Of a stretch of 64,000 nt of DNA, positions 1-8,896 are shown piece by piece. Made by a program: the position numbers and the translations under genes. The stretch's first letter is position 1. Each line of letters opens with the position of its first letter. This stretch comes from Streptomyces atroolivaceus. Lineage in GTDB: Bacteria > Actinomycetota > Actinomycetes > Streptomycetales > Streptomycetaceae. The stretch is taken from NCBI RefSeq assembly GCF_000717025.1, contig NZ_JNXG01000017.1, forward strand, positions 124,001-188,000, given 5' to 3'. The notes below the pieces were generated by a model that worked only from the letters and a program-made list of their open reading frames with translations, did no database searches and was not told the origin of the DNA.

Positions 1-477
1 GTCCTGGGATACGCGGCGCTCCGGTCCGGTCCTGGCGGGCGGGCGCGCCGGATGCTCGGGGAGTCCCTGTCCATCGCGCACGCCTTCCACGATCTGCTCG
101 GCACGGTCCTCTCGCTGGAGTTGCTGGCCCTCATCACCGTGGCCGAGGGCGACGCGGCGGAGGCGGCGGTGCTGCAGGGTGCGGCGGACCGGATCTGGCC
201 CTCGGTGGGGCTGCCGCTGTTCGGCTCCGCCCACTACGGCAGGCCGCGGGCCGAGTGCGAGGAGCGGGCCAGGGCGGAGCTCGGCGACGCACGGTACGAC
301 GCATCGCGGCGCTCGGGCCGGCAACTGGACGCGCAGGCCGCGGTGGCGCGCGCGCTCCGGGCCGGGGCGGACACCGGAACGGCCCCGGAGGGAACACCCC
401 AGGGGAACCCGGAGGGGAAAACGCGAAGGCCCGCCGCCTCCCGTACACCAGGGAGGGGCGGGCCCGAGCTCGGTTGA
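1..477 (+). CDS. C-terminal part of a large regulator-like protein (partial)
   Basis: The reading frame is open from the first base of the window to the TGA at 475-477, so only the last 158 residues are visible and the start lies upstream. The stretch reading GDAAEAAVLQGAADRIWPSV, followed by a Gly-Ser-Ala-rich segment and ARAELGDARYDASRRSG, resembles the C-terminal alpha-helical repeat end of large ATP-binding regulators of the LuxR/AfsR type that are common in Streptomyces. This is recognition by pattern, since neither the ATPase nor the DNA-binding domain is in view. The 3' end is convergent with rpsD (17 bp apart), and a terminator hairpin lies inside its last codons. Confidence 0.55.
   Translation, partial: VLGYAALRSGPGGRARRMLGESLSIAHAFHDLLGTVLSLELLALITVAEGDAAEAAVLQGAADRIWPSVGLPLFGSAHYGRPRAECEERARAELGDARYDASRRSGRQLDAQAAVARALRAGADTGTAPEGTPQGNPEGKTRRPAASRTPGRGGPELG
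428..464 (-). terminator. Hairpin terminator downstream of rpsD
   Basis: An imperfect GC-rich inverted repeat (428-442 with 451-464, 8-nt loop) begins 30 bp past the rpsD stop codon on the minus strand. It lies within the final codons of the convergent plus-strand gene. Confidence 0.5.
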
Positions 478-494
478 GAGCTATGCCTGCGTGA

Positions 495-1109
495 TCAGCG
501 GGCGTAGTACTCGACGACGAGCTGCTCGTCGCAGATGACCGGGATTTCCTTGCGGTTCGGGTCCCGGTCCAGGCGGAAGGCCAGGGCCTTCAGGTTCACC
601 TGGAGGTAGCGCGGGGTCTCACCGTCGGTGTCGAAGCCACCCTCACGGGCCACCTGGAAGGGGACCTTGGAGCGGCTGCGCTCGCGGACCTGCACGACGT
701 CGTCGGGGCGCACGCGGAAGGACGGCTTGTCGACCTTGCCACCGTTGACCTCGATGTGGCCGTGGACGACCATCTGACGGGCCTGGTAGATGGTCTTGGC
801 GATACCCGACCGCAGGACCAGGGCGTCGAGGCGGCGCTCGAGCTCGACGACCAGCGCCTCGCCCGTCTTGCCCTCGGCCTTACGGGCGCGGTCGTAGGCG
901 CGCGCCATCTGGCGCTCGCTGATGTCGTACTGCGCACGCAGACGCTGCTTCTCGAGCAGACGGACCTTGTAGTCCGAGTTCTGCTTGCGGCCACGGCCGT
1001 GCTCGCCCGGCGGGTAGGGGCGGGCTTCGAAGTACTTGACAGCCTTCGGCGTCAGGGCGATGCCGAGGGCACGCGACTTCTTGACCTTGGGACGCGACTG
1101 GTTAGGCAC
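495..1109 (-). CDS. rpsD: 30S ribosomal protein S4
   Basis: Primary 16S rRNA-binding protein of the small subunit (204 aa, normal length). The N-terminal S4 domain (MPNQSRPKVKKSRALGIALT) precedes an S4 RNA-binding domain around residues 95-155 (RRLDALVLRSGIAKTIYQAR and MVVHGHIEVNGG). The N-terminus lacks the CxxC zinc ligands of many bacterial S4 proteins, so this is the cysteine-free form. The start is GTG at 1109 with GGAGG upstream. It stands apart from the other ribosomal protein operons and is transcribed divergently from the DUF2470 gene, with an iron box in the shared upstream region. Confidence 0.97.
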   Translation of the reverse strand: MPNQSRPKVKKSRALGIALTPKAVKYFEARPYPPGEHGRGRKQNSDYKVRLLEKQRLRAQYDISERQMARAYDRARKAEGKTGEALVVELERRLDALVLRSGIAKTIYQARQMVVHGHIEVNGGKVDKPSFRVRPDDVVQVRERSRSKVPFQVAREGGFDTDGETPRYLQVNLKALAFRLDRDPNRKEIPVICDEQLVVEYYAR

Positions 1110-1132
1110 GTTCTCCAGACCTCCGTTGTAGG

Positions 1133-1151
1133 TTAGGTTAGGCTTACCTTA
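1133..1151 (+). promoter_or_regulatory. Iron box (DmdR/IdeR-type operator)
   Basis: The 19-bp element TTAGGTTAGGCTTACCTTA matches the actinobacterial iron-box consensus (TTAGGTTAG-C-TAACCTAA type) at all but about two positions. It ends 3 bp before the AAGGAG ribosome-binding site of the DUF2470 gene (ATG at 1166) and lies 24 bp upstream of the rpsD start on the other strand. A DtxR-family repressor bound to Fe(II) would be expected to block transcription here. Confidence 0.8.
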
Positions 1152-1165
1152 CTCAAGGAGATCGC

Positions 1166-1999
1166 ATGTCTCGCCCTGGGAACACCACACACGTCACGGA
1201 CAGCACAGACAGCGACGGCGCGCACGAAGGCGCCGTAACGACGGAAGGCCGATCTGATCGTGGTCAGCCGCGTCCCAGCGGGCTTGAAAACACTCGGATG
1301 CCGTCAGCAGCCGAACGCACACGAACTCTCGTACAGAGTACCTGCTCCGCGGTGCTGCTCGTACCGGGGCTGTCGGTGGTCCATCCGGACCAGGTGATGC
1401 CCGACAGCAGGAGCATCGGTCCGGAGGGGGATCTCTTCCTCGGCTTCCCCGTCGATTCCCCGGTCGTACGAGCCGCGACGCGCGCCCAGGGCGACGAACT
1501 GACCGCCGTGCTGGAGATCACCGACGTCGCACCGGTCTCCGTCCCGCACCGGATCCGCGGCCGCGCCCGGATCGCCGGCTGGCTCACGGCCGTACCCGGG
1601 CTCGCTCGGCCCGGCCGGATGATGCTCCGGCTGGAGACCGGGGAGGCGTCGGTCGACGATCTGTGGGGATTCGAGGAGGTGGATCCGGACGCCTTCCGGG
1701 ACGCCGTCGCCGATCCGCTGGTCAGCCATGAGGCAGAGCTGCTCCAGCATCTGCACGCCGCACACAGCGACCGGATGGCCACACTGTCCGCACTGCTCGG
1801 TGACCGGGCCGAGTGCGGCTGTGAGGAGCACGGGCTCGGCGCCGTCCCGGTCGCGCTCGACCGCTTCGGCCTCCGGGTGCGGTTCGTCGAGGGCGGCGAT
1901 GCCTGCTTCGACGCCCGGTTCGAATTTCCCGAGCCCGTGCGCGACATCGGCGAGCTGCGCCGCGCGATGCACACCCTCTTCGAAGCGGCGGCCTGCTGA
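1166..1999 (+). CDS. DUF2470 domain protein (HugZ-like, possible heme/iron role)
   Basis: A 277-aa cytoplasmic protein. Residues about 45-200 resemble the split-barrel FMN-binding-like fold, and the C-terminal part (residues about 190-275, starting EAELLQHLHAAHSDRMATLS) resembles DUF2470, which is found at the C-terminus of HugZ heme oxygenases and their relatives. Cys and His residues (ECGCEEHG) lie near residue 215. The ATG at 1166 follows AAGGAG by 5 nt. An internal ATG at 1298 is closer to where family homology begins, and residues 1-44 are low-complexity Asp/Ser/Thr/Gly. The iron box directly upstream supports a role in iron or heme metabolism, but no catalytic activity is proven for this subfamily. 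Confidence 0.75.
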   Translation: MSRPGNTTHVTDSTDSDGAHEGAVTTEGRSDRGQPRPSGLENTRMPSAAERTRTLVQSTCSAVLLVPGLSVVHPDQVMPDSRSIGPEGDLFLGFPVDSPVVRAATRAQGDELTAVLEITDVAPVSVPHRIRGRARIAGWLTAVPGLARPGRMMLRLETGEASVDDLWGFEEVDPDAFRDAVADPLVSHEAELLQHLHAAHSDRMATLSALLGDRAECGCEEHGLGAVPVALDRFGLRVRFVEGGDACFDARFEFPEPVRDIGELRRAMHTLFEAAAC

Positions 2000-2006
2000 G
2001 CGGCGG

Positions 2007-3377
2007 TCACGAGGACGCCGGGCCGCCCTTCTCACGGCCGAGCCGCTCGCGGACCCGGTCCGCCACGTCGGCGTAGCGCGCCTCGGCGCCGTACCGCGTG
2101 GGCTCGTAGTAACGCCTCCCGCGGACGGCGTCCGGGGCGTACTCCTGGGCGGCGATACCGCCGGGCACGTCGTGCGGGTAGACATAGCCCTGGGCGTGGC
2201 CGAGCTTGGCGGCGCCCTTGTAGTGGCCGTCGCGCAGATGGGCCGGGACCGGGCCCGCGAGTCCCCGGCGCACGTCTTCCTGCGCGGCGGAGATGGCCAG
2301 CGTCGCCGCATTCGACTTGGGGGCGAGCGCCAGCGCGATCGTGGCGTGGCTGAGGGTGAGCGCCGCCTCGGGGAAGCCGATCATGGCGACCGCCTGGGCC
2401 GCCGCCACCGCCGTGGGGAGCGCCGTCGGATCGGCGAGCCCGATGTCCTCGCTGGCGGAGATCATCAGCCGCCGGGCGATGAAGCGCGGGTCCTCCCCCG
2501 CCTCGATCATCCGGGCCAGATAGTGCAGGGCGGCGTCCACGTCGGACCCTCGGATCGACTTGATCAGGGCGCTCGCCACGTCGTAGTGCTGGTCGCCGTC
2601 ACGGTCGTACTTCACAGCGGCGCGGTCGACGGTCTCCTCGAGCGTCGTGAGGGTGATCTCCCGCTCGTGCGTGGTGAGCGCCGCACCGGCCGCAGCCTCC
2701 AGCGCGGTCAGCGCACGCCGCGCGTCGCCGCCGGCGATGCGCAGCAGGTGGGCCTCGGCGTCCTCGGGCAGGGTGACGGCGCCGCCCAGGCCTCGCTCGT
2801 CGGTGAGAGCCCGGCGCAGGAGAGCGCGCAGATCCTCGTCCGTCAGTGGCTCCAGGGTCAGGAGCAGGGAGCGCGACAGCAGGGGGGAGATGATCGAGAA
2901 GTACGGATTCTCCGTGGTGGCCGCGATCAGCGTGACCCAGCGGTTCTCCACGGCCGGGAGCAGGGAGTCCTGCTGTGCCTTGGAGAAACGGTGGATCTCG
3001 TCCAGGAAGAGGACGGTCTCCTTGCCGAAGCCGCCTGTCGCGCGACGCGCGCCCTCGATGACGGCCCGGACCTCCTTGACGCCCGCGGTGATCGCCGAGA
3101 GCTCGACGAAACGCTTGTTGGTGGCCTTGCTGACCACGTACGCGAGGGTGGTCTTTCCCGTGCCGGGCGGGCCCCAGAGGATCACCGACGACGGACCGGC
3201 GGGACCTCCGCTGCCCTCGCCGACGAGGCGGCGCAGCGGCGAGCCCGGCTTGAGCAGATGCTGCTGTCCGACGACCTCGTCCAGCGTGCGGGGACGCATC
3301 CGGACAGCGAGGGGGCTGCTGGACGGGTCCTTCTCCTGGCGGTCTTCGGCTGCTGCGGTAAAGAGATCGGGCTCCAC
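2007..3377 (-). CDS. rarA: Replication-associated recombination protein RarA/MgsA (AAA+ ATPase)
   Basis: A 456-aa clamp-loader-like AAA+ ATPase that acts at stalled replication forks. Walker A is [11 protein letters not shown] (residues about 69-79) and Walker B is [10 protein letters not shown] (about 123-132). Arg-finger and sensor regions follow, then the MgsA C-terminal tetramerisation domain ([15 protein letters not shown] and YKYP-like [10 protein letters not shown]). The start is GTG at 3377. The family usually runs 420-460 aa, so it is full length. It converges on the DUF2470 gene with 7 bp between stop codons, and is followed upstream by the VKOR gene on the same strand (44 bp gap). 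Confidence 0.93.
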   Translation of the reverse strand: MEPDLFTAAAEDRQEKDPSSSPLAVRMRPRTLDEVVGQQHLLKPGSPLRRLVGEGSGGPAGPSSVILWGPPGTGKTTLAYVVSKATNKRFVELSAITAGVKEVRAVIEGARRATGGFGKETVLFLDEIHRFSKAQQDSLLPAVENRWVTLIAATTENPYFSIISPLLSRSLLLTLEPLTDEDLRALLRRALTDERGLGGAVTLPEDAEAHLLRIAGGDARRALTALEAAAGAALTTHEREITLTTLEETVDRAAVKYDRDGDQHYDVASALIKSIRGSDVDAALHYLARMIEAGEDPRFIARRLMISASEDIGLADPTALPTAVAAAQAVAMIGFPEAALTLSHATIALALAPKSNAATLAISAAQEDVRRGLAGPVPAHLRDGHYKGAAKLGHAQGYVYPHDVPGGIAAQEYAPDAVRGRRYYEPTRYGAEARYADVADRVRERLGREKGGPASS

Positions 3378-3421
3378 GTGAGGAAGCCTATGTCACCCCA
3401 CCGACAGGACCGCCCGGCGCG

Positions 3422-4057
3422 TCAGCTGGTCCAGAAGTCCCACCAGCGGGTCAGGATCAGCATGCCGATGATCCCGATCCAGAGCACCGGCGGCACCCAG
3501 TGGAACTCGGTGAGGGTGTTCCGCAGCCAGGCGGGGGCGGGCAGGATTCCGTGCTTGATGTTGTGCGTGGTGACGTAGCAGAACATGAAGATCGTGGCGA
3601 CCCAGGCCAGGCAGCACCACAGGCAGAGCGAGTTGATGTTGTACAGCGACTGGTACTGCAGCCAGGTGCAGAAGACGACGCCGAACAGGGTGCCCGCGTT
3701 GAGGCCCAGCCAGTACCAGGCGCGGAAACGCGCACCGGCGAGGAGCGCCATGCCGATGCCGATGACGACCGAGTAGGTGGCGATGCCGAGCATCGGGTTG
3801 GGGAAGCCGAATGCGGACGCCTGCTCGCTCTTCATGATGTTGCCGCACGCGACCACCGGGTTCAGGCTGCAGCCCGGGGTGAAGCTCGGGTCCTCGAGCA
3901 GCTTGAACTTGTCGATCGTGATCACCCAGGCGGCGAGCAGCCCGGCCGCACCGGTGATCACCAGCAGCAGCGCGAGCGCGCGACTGCCGCCGAAGGTCCT
4001 CGCGCCGCTGTCCTCGTCCTGCCGGGAGGAGGGGTGGTCTACCGCTGCCATCGTCAT
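3422..4057 (-). CDS. Vitamin K epoxide reductase (VKOR) family membrane protein
   Basis: A 211-aa membrane oxidoreductase predicted to recycle DsbA-type thiol oxidases by passing electrons to quinone. About five hydrophobic segments are visible. The VKOR signatures are the loop cysteines in PGCSLNPVVACGN (residues about 63-75) and the quinone-side redox pair in LCLWCCLAW (CxxC at about 145-148). The start is ATG at 4057 with a weak ribosome site (GGAACGG). The nearest possible substrate protein in the window is the DsbA-like protein at 49.8 kb, which is not adjacent. The upstream 400 bp appear noncoding. Confidence 0.88.
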   Translation of the reverse strand: MTMAAVDHPSSRQDEDSGARTFGGSRALALLLVITGAAGLLAAWVITIDKFKLLEDPSFTPGCSLNPVVACGNIMKSEQASAFGFPNPMLGIATYSVVIGIGMALLAGARFRAWYWLGLNAGTLFGVVFCTWLQYQSLYNINSLCLWCCLAWVATIFMFCYVTTHNIKHGILPAPAWLRNTLTEFHWVPPVLWIGIIGMLILTRWWDFWTS

Positions 4058-4464
4058 ATCGCCGTTCCATCACTGAGTAGCCGGCCGGGCATGGACATTG
4101 TGCCGTACCACCGTTGCGGCCGACCGTTCGATCGGCATAAACGTGTGCGCGGAGAGGGGCCGGGACCGGTGGCCCCCGGGACGCTCGTATCGCCGCCGGA
4201 ACGCCTGTTCCGCCGGGTCACCGCAGCCGTGGCGGGGCAGCGGTGCCTGCAATCAGCACCGACCCGGACGCCGCTCGGCAGCCACCTGTCGGAGGTATCC
4301 GCCAAGGTGAATCCGCTTTCGCGGAGTTGACGGGACGGGAAACGGTACGCACCGGGTCGCCCCGCGTTCGTGGCCGCACGCGCCGGGAAGGGTCGTCCCG
4401 CCGTCGATCCCTTCTCCGGACCCGGCCCCGCAGGAACGACCGGCGGGGCGAGGGTGTTCAACGG
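4058..4464. other. Intergenic region with no supported gene
   Basis: About 400 bp lie between the VKOR start and the hisS terminator. Open frames here have no recognisable protein features and no good ribosome sites. It should contain the VKOR promoter, but I could not assign -35 and -10 boxes with confidence. Confidence 0.5.
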
Positions 4465-4497
4465 GCTGTGCCCGCCCGGGGACCGGGCGGGCACAGC
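4465..4497 (-). terminator. Strong hairpin terminator of hisS
   Basis: A perfect 15-bp inverted repeat (4465-4479 with 4483-4497) with a 3-nt loop, 17 bp past the hisS stop codon. There is no T-run, which is typical of Streptomyces terminators. Confidence 0.8.
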
Positions 4498-4513
4498 GGT
4501 GAACAGCCTGCGG

Positions 4514-5776
4514 TCAGGCCAGCTTGGCCCGCACCGTGGTCACGAGTGCGTCGAGCGCGACCGGCGCCTGCTCACCGGACTCCATGTCCTTGAGCTGGAC
4601 CGCGCCCTCGGCGAGATCGCGCTCGCCGGCCACGATCGTGTAGCGGGCACCGGACCGGTTCGCGTTCTTCATCGCGCCCTTCAGACCGCGGCCGCCGTAC
4701 GCGAAGTCCGTGGCGATCCCGGCCTTCCGCAACTCCGTGACCAGGCCGAAGAGAACCCGTCGCGCCTCGTCACCGAGCGGTACGGCGTACACGCTGGTGG
4801 TGGCCGGGATCCCGAGCTCGATGCCCTCGGCTTCCAGGGCGAGCACCGTGCGGTCCACGCCGAGTGCCCAGCCCACCGAGGGCAGAGCGGGGCCGCCGAT
4901 CATCTCGGACAGGCCGTCGTACCGGCCGCCTCCCCCCACCGCGGACTGGGAACCCAGGCCGTCGTGGACGAACTCGAAGGTCGTGCGGGTGTAGTAGTCC
5001 AGACCCCGGACCAGCTTCTCGTCGTCCTCGTACACCACGCCGGCCGCCGTCAGCAGATCGCGGACCTCCTCGTGGTACGCCTTGCAGGCGTCGCAGAGGA
5101 AGTCGCGCAGCATCGGGGCACCGGTCAGCTGCTTCCGGACGTCGGGCCGCTTGTCGTCGAGGACCCGCAGCGGGTTGATCTCGATGCGGCGACGGGTCTC
5201 CTCGTCGAGATCGAGGTCGCGCAGGAAGCTCTGGAGCGCCTCCCGGTAGACGGGGCGGCACTCCTTGTCGCCCAGCGAGTTCAGCAGGATGCGGAACTGG
5301 CTGAGGCCGAGCGAGCGGTACGCCTGGTCGGCGAGGATGATCAGCTCGGCGTCGAGCGCGGGGTCCTCGGTACCGATGGCCTCGGCGCCCACCTGCGAGA
5401 AGTGACGGTAACGGCCCGCCTGCGGCTTCTCGTAGCGGTAGTACGAGCCGGAGTACCAGAGCTTGACGGGCAGGTTGCCCGCCTTGTGCAGGTTCGCCTC
5501 CAGTGCCGCGCGCAGCACGGACGCGGTGCCCTCGGGGCGCAGCGCGAGCTGGTCACCACCCTTGGTCTCGAAGGCGTACATCTCCTTGGACACGATGTCG
5601 GTGGACTCACCGACACCGCGGGAGAAGAGGGCGACGTCCTCGAAGCCGGGCGTCTCGATGTAGCCGTAGCCGGAGTTCTTCAGGGGTGCGGAGATCGCCT
5701 CGCGCACCGCGAGGAACTTCGCGGAGCGCGGGGGGATCAGGTCGTACGTGCCCTTGGGGGCCTGGAAGGTACTCAC
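4514..5776 (-). CDS. hisS: Histidyl-tRNA synthetase
   Basis: A class II aminoacyl-tRNA synthetase (420 aa) that charges tRNA-His in the cytoplasm. It starts at GTG 5776 with [17 protein letters not shown]. The class II motif 2 region ([13 protein letters not shown]) and the HisA motif ([15 protein letters not shown]) are present. The anticodon-binding domain occupies about the last 100 residues. It lies 15 bp downstream of the metallo-hydrolase gene, so the two probably form an operon that ends at the hairpin at 4465-4497. Confidence 0.97.
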   Translation of the reverse strand: MSTFQAPKGTYDLIPPRSAKFLAVREAISAPLKNSGYGYIETPGFEDVALFSRGVGESTDIVSKEMYAFETKGGDQLALRPEGTASVLRAALEANLHKAGNLPVKLWYSGSYYRYEKPQAGRYRHFSQVGAEAIGTEDPALDAELIILADQAYRSLGLSQFRILLNSLGDKECRPVYREALQSFLRDLDLDEETRRRIEINPLRVLDDKRPDVRKQLTGAPMLRDFLCDACKAYHEEVRDLLTAAGVVYEDDEKLVRGLDYYTRTTFEFVHDGLGSQSAVGGGGRYDGLSEMIGGPALPSVGWALGVDRTVLALEAEGIELGIPATTSVYAVPLGDEARRVLFGLVTELRKAGIATDFAYGGRGLKGAMKNANRSGARYTIVAGERDLAEGAVQLKDMESGEQAPVALDALVTTVRAKLA

Positions 5777-5791
5777 GGTGGTTTTCTCTCG

Positions 5792-6478
5792 TCACATTCC
5801 TCGGCGGGGCGCGTCCAGACCGTTCAGGTACGGATTGGAGGCGCGCTCGCGGCCGATGGTCGTCTGGGGGCCGTGGCCGGACAGCACCACGGTCGAATCG
5901 TCGAGCGGCAGGCACACACGGGCCAGCGACTCGAGCAGCTCGGCGTGGTCGCCGCCGGGCAGGTCGGTACGTCCGACGGAGCCGGCGAAGAGGAGGTCAC
6001 CCGAGAAGAGGACCTGCGGGACATCCGCGGCCTCGGGCATCCTGAACGTCACCGACCCCTTGGTATGGCCGGGCGCGTGCGCGACACCGAACTCCAGGCC
6101 CGCCAGCTCGAGCCGGGCGCCGTCGGCCAGCTCCTTGACGTCGTCCGGCTCGCCCACGGTCAGCTCACCCATCAGCGGCATCCCGATGGAGCGGCCAAGC
6201 GCCTTCTCCGGGTCGCTCATCATGTAGCGGTCCTCGGGGTGGATCCAGGCGGGGACGTCGTGGGCACCGCACACGGGGACGACCGAGGCGACATGGTCGA
6301 TGTGGCCGTGGGTGAGGACGACGGCGACGGGCTTGAGCCGATGCTTCTTCAGTGCTTCCTCGACGCCCTGGGCGGCCTGGTGGCCCGGGTCGATGATCAC
6401 GCACTCCTCACCTGCGGCGGGGGCGACCAGGTAGCAATTGGTCCCCCAGGCCCCGGCGGGGAACCCGGCAATGAGCAC
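5792..6478 (-). CDS. MBL-fold metallo-hydrolase (glyoxalase II-like)
   Basis: A 228-aa metallo-beta-lactamase-fold hydrolase. The zinc-binding motif THGHIDH lies around residues 56-62. Further ligands are seen in HAPGHTKGS (about 135) and FSGDLLFAGSVGRTD, with a C-terminal LSGHG motif. This pattern fits the hydroxyacylglutathione-hydrolase-like group, but the true substrate is unknown because Streptomyces uses mycothiol rather than glutathione. The start is GTG at 6478. It is the first gene of a two-gene operon with hisS and is divergent from the cyclophilin gene (147 bp). Confidence 0.85.
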   Translation of the reverse strand: MLIAGFPAGAWGTNCYLVAPAAGEECVIIDPGHQAAQGVEEALKKHRLKPVAVVLTHGHIDHVASVVPVCGAHDVPAWIHPEDRYMMSDPEKALGRSIGMPLMGELTVGEPDDVKELADGARLELAGLEFGVAHAPGHTKGSVTFRMPEAADVPQVLFSGDLLFAGSVGRTDLPGGDHAELLESLARVCLPLDDSTVVLSGHGPQTTIGRERASNPYLNGLDAPRRGM

Positions 6479-6625
6479 GATCGTCCTTAGTGTTCGTCCG
6501 AAGAGGAGGGCCGCGGAGGCGAATGCGGCAGATCAGAGACTACCGGCGCTCCTCATTCCACAGCTAACCCATATACCGTACGGGCATTCCAGGCCCGATC
6601 ACACGACGTACAAGGAGACCATCCG

Positions 6626-7414
6626 GTGGTCAGCAGCGATCAGCGGCGGCGGCAGCTCGCCCGGGAGAAGTTCGAGCGGCAGCAGCAGCGTCGGGAGGAA
6701 GCGCGCCGGAGGACCAGGCGCCTCACGGTGATCATCGCTTCGTCGGTGGCCGTCGTGGCGGTCATCGGTGCGGGCGCGTATGTCTCGCTCGACGGCGACG
6801 ACTCGAAGGACCCGGCGGACGCGGCTGCGAGCGCCAGCCCGTCGGCGTCGCCCTCGGAGAGCGAGAGCAAGGCTCCCGAGCCCGCGATGAAGATCGACAA
6901 GAAGGCGAAGTACTCGATGTCGCTCAGGACGAGCCAGGGCGACATCGGCATCGCGATGGACGCGGCGAAGACACCCCGCACCACGAACTCGTTCAAGGCC
7001 CTGGCGGACAAGGGGTACTTCGACAGCACGAAGTGTCACCGGCTGACGACGGAGGGCATCTTCGTCCTGCAGTGCGGTGACCCGAAGGGCGACGGGACGG
7101 GCGGTCCCGGTTACACGATTCCCGACGAGAATCTGACCGCGCTGGGCAAGGCGGGCGCCGACGGCTCGGTGACGTACCCGGCGGGCACCGTCGCGATGGC
7201 GAACACCGGCCAGCCGGGCACGGGAGGCAGCCAGTTCTTCCTGGTCTACAAGGACACCAAACTGCCGCCCAGCTACACGCCGTTCGGCACCATGGACGAT
7301 GCGGGTCTGAAGGCCGTGAAGAAGATCGCCGAGGCGGGCGTCACCGGTGGGGCGGGCGACGGTGCTCCGAAGAAGACCGTCACGGTCGAGAAGGCGACAG
7401 TCGACAAGGCCTGA
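6626..7414 (+). CDS. Membrane-anchored peptidyl-prolyl cis-trans isomerase (cyclophilin type)
   Basis: A 262-aa protein: a highly charged cytoplasmic N-terminus (residues 1-33, Arg/Gln-rich), one membrane segment (about 35-55), a Ser/Ala linker (about 65-90) and an extracytoplasmic cyclophilin domain (about 95-260). The domain carries KCHRLTTEGIFVLQCGDP and GGSQFFLVYKDTKLPPSYTPFG, the usual active-site strands. The start is GTG at 6626 with AAGGAGA 7 nt upstream. It probably helps fold secreted proteins at the outer face of the membrane. Confidence 0.92.
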   Translation: MVSSDQRRRQLAREKFERQQQRREEARRRTRRLTVIIASSVAVVAVIGAGAYVSLDGDDSKDPADAAASASPSASPSESESKAPEPAMKIDKKAKYSMSLRTSQGDIGIAMDAAKTPRTTNSFKALADKGYFDSTKCHRLTTEGIFVLQCGDPKGDGTGGPGYTIPDENLTALGKAGADGSVTYPAGTVAMANTGQPGTGGSQFFLVYKDTKLPPSYTPFGTMDDAGLKAVKKIAEAGVTGGAGDGAPKKTVTVEKATVDKA

Positions 7415-7521
7415 CCGTCCGCGTGGCCGTCCGGCGCGGGCTCCCGGGAGCCCACCGGAGAATTTCAGCCGCGCTGAGTGCGGACAGCCGGGCGGCCGGT
7501 CGCCTAGATTGGCGTTGTGCA

Positions 7522-7587
7522 GGGCGGGCGCTGCCCGCCCCAGGAAACTGTGGACGATGCACGGGGGGCCAACCCCCTCGATGCATC
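7522..7587 (+). promoter_or_regulatory. Two consecutive hairpins in the leader of the DUF349 gene
   Basis: Hairpin 1 pairs GGGCGGGC (7522-7529) with GCCCGCCC (7533-7540). Hairpin 2 pairs GATGCA (7556-7561) with TGCATC (7582-7587) around an inner GGGGG/CCCCC stem, and ends 3 nt before the GGTGGAGGAGG ribosome-binding site. Hairpin 1 could be the terminator of the cyclophilin gene. Hairpin 2 could modulate translation. Confidence 0.5.
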
Positions 7588-7603
7588 AGGTGGAGGAGGC
7601 GCT

Positions 7604-8833
7604 GTGAGCAGCGACCCGTGGGGCCGTGTCGACGAGACGGGCACCGTGTACGTGCGTACGGCCGAGGGCGAGCAGGTCGTCGGATCGTGGCAGGCCGGTT
7701 CCCCTGAGGAGGCTCTGGCCTATTTCGAGCGCAAGTACGAGGGCTTGGTGGTCGAGATCGGCCTCCTCGAGCGGCGGGTGAAGACCACCGATCTGTCGGC
7801 GAAGGACGCGACGGCGGCGATCGAGCACCTTCGTCAGCAGGTCGACGAGCACCACGCCGTCGGCGACCTCGCCGCGCTCGGCAAGCGGCTGGACGCGCTC
7901 GTCGCGACGGTCGACTCCCGCCGCGAGGAGCGCAAGGTCCAGAAGGCGAAGCAGACCGACGAGGCCCGTAAGGCCAAGGAGGCGCTCGTCGTCGAGGCAG
8001 AGGAGCTGGCACAGAGCGAGCAGTGGCGGTCGGCGGGTGAGCGGCTGAGGGCGCTCGTCGACACCTGGAAGGGGCTGCCTCGTCTGGACCGCAAGTCCGA
8101 CGACGAGCTGTGGCACCGCTTCTCGCATGCCCGTTCGGCCTTCTCCAAGCGTCGCAAGGCTCACTTCGCCGCGCTGGACGCCCAGCGCGAGGAAGCCCGC
8201 AAGGTCAAGGAGAAGCTGGTCGCCGAGGCCGAGTCGCTCTCCGGCTCGACCGACTGGGGCACGACGGCCGCCCGCTACCGCGACCTGATGACCGAGTGGA
8301 AGGCCGCGGGCCGCGCGCAGCGCGAGGCCGAGGACGAGCTGTGGAACCGCTTCCGCGGCGCCCAGGACGTGTTCTTCGCGGCCCGCAGCGGGGTCTTCGC
8401 CGAGCGGGACGCGGAGCAGGGCGAGAACCTCAAGCTCAAGGAGGAGCTCGCCGCCGAGGCCGAGAAGCTGGTCCCGGTGACGGATCTGAAGGCGGCCAGG
8501 GCCGCGTTCCGCTCCATCAACGAGCGCTGGGAGGCCATCGGCCACGTGCCGCGGGACGCCCGCCCGAAGGTCGAGGGCCGGGTGCAGGCGGTGGAGCGCG
8601 CGCTCCAGGAGGCCGAGGAGTCCGAGTGGCGCCGGACGAACCCTGAGGCGCGGGCACGCGCCGAGGGTCTGACCGGTCAGCTCCAGGCGGCCGTCGACAA
8701 ACTGCGCACGCAGATCGACACGGCACGCGCCTCGGGCAACAACGCCAGGGCCGACAAGCTCTCCCGCGAGCTGGAGGGCCGGCAGGCGCTGCTGGACCAG
8801 GCGCTGAAGGGCCTGGAGGAGTTCGGCGGCTGA
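7604..8833 (+). CDS. DUF349 domain-containing coiled-coil protein
   Basis: A 409-aa cytoplasmic protein rich in Glu, Lys, Arg and Ala. It has at least three repeats of the DUF349 unit, each marked by a Trp: WRSAGERLRALVDTWKGLP, WGTTAARYRDLMTEWKAAG and LKAARAAFRSINERWEAIG (residues about 140-320). The C-terminal helix is predicted coiled coil (residues 345-405). The frame continues upstream to 7517, but GTG at 7604 follows a strong GGAGGAGG site and is the best start. DUF349 proteins occur across actinobacteria without an established activity. The gene lies opposite relA, as in other Streptomyces. Confidence 0.85.
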   Translation: MSSDPWGRVDETGTVYVRTAEGEQVVGSWQAGSPEEALAYFERKYEGLVVEIGLLERRVKTTDLSAKDATAAIEHLRQQVDEHHAVGDLAALGKRLDALVATVDSRREERKVQKAKQTDEARKAKEALVVEAEELAQSEQWRSAGERLRALVDTWKGLPRLDRKSDDELWHRFSHARSAFSKRRKAHFAALDAQREEARKVKEKLVAEAESLSGSTDWGTTAARYRDLMTEWKAAGRAQREAEDELWNRFRGAQDVFFAARSGVFAERDAEQGENLKLKEELAAEAEKLVPVTDLKAARAAFRSINERWEAIGHVPRDARPKVEGRVQAVERALQEAEESEWRRTNPEARARAEGLTGQLQAAVDKLRTQIDTARASGNNARADKLSRELEGRQALLDQALKGLEEFGG

Positions 8834-8855
8834 AGCCGGCGTTCCCTCACCCGGT

Positions 8856-8896
8856 GAGAGGGGCTCCCGTACGCGTCGCGTACGGGAGCCCCTCTC
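8856..8896 (+). terminator. Long perfect palindromic terminator
   Basis: Twenty-base arms (8856-8875 and 8877-8896) form an almost perfect palindrome starting 22 bp after the DUF349 stop. It can work on both strands, but the minus-strand gene relA ends almost 400 bp away, so its main role is for the DUF349 gene. Confidence 0.85.

Noticed and set aside
4054..4494. A 146-aa minus-strand frame upstream of the VKOR gene
   Set aside because: Composition is Pro/Arg/Gly/Ser noise, with no ribosome site, and it runs into the hisS terminator.
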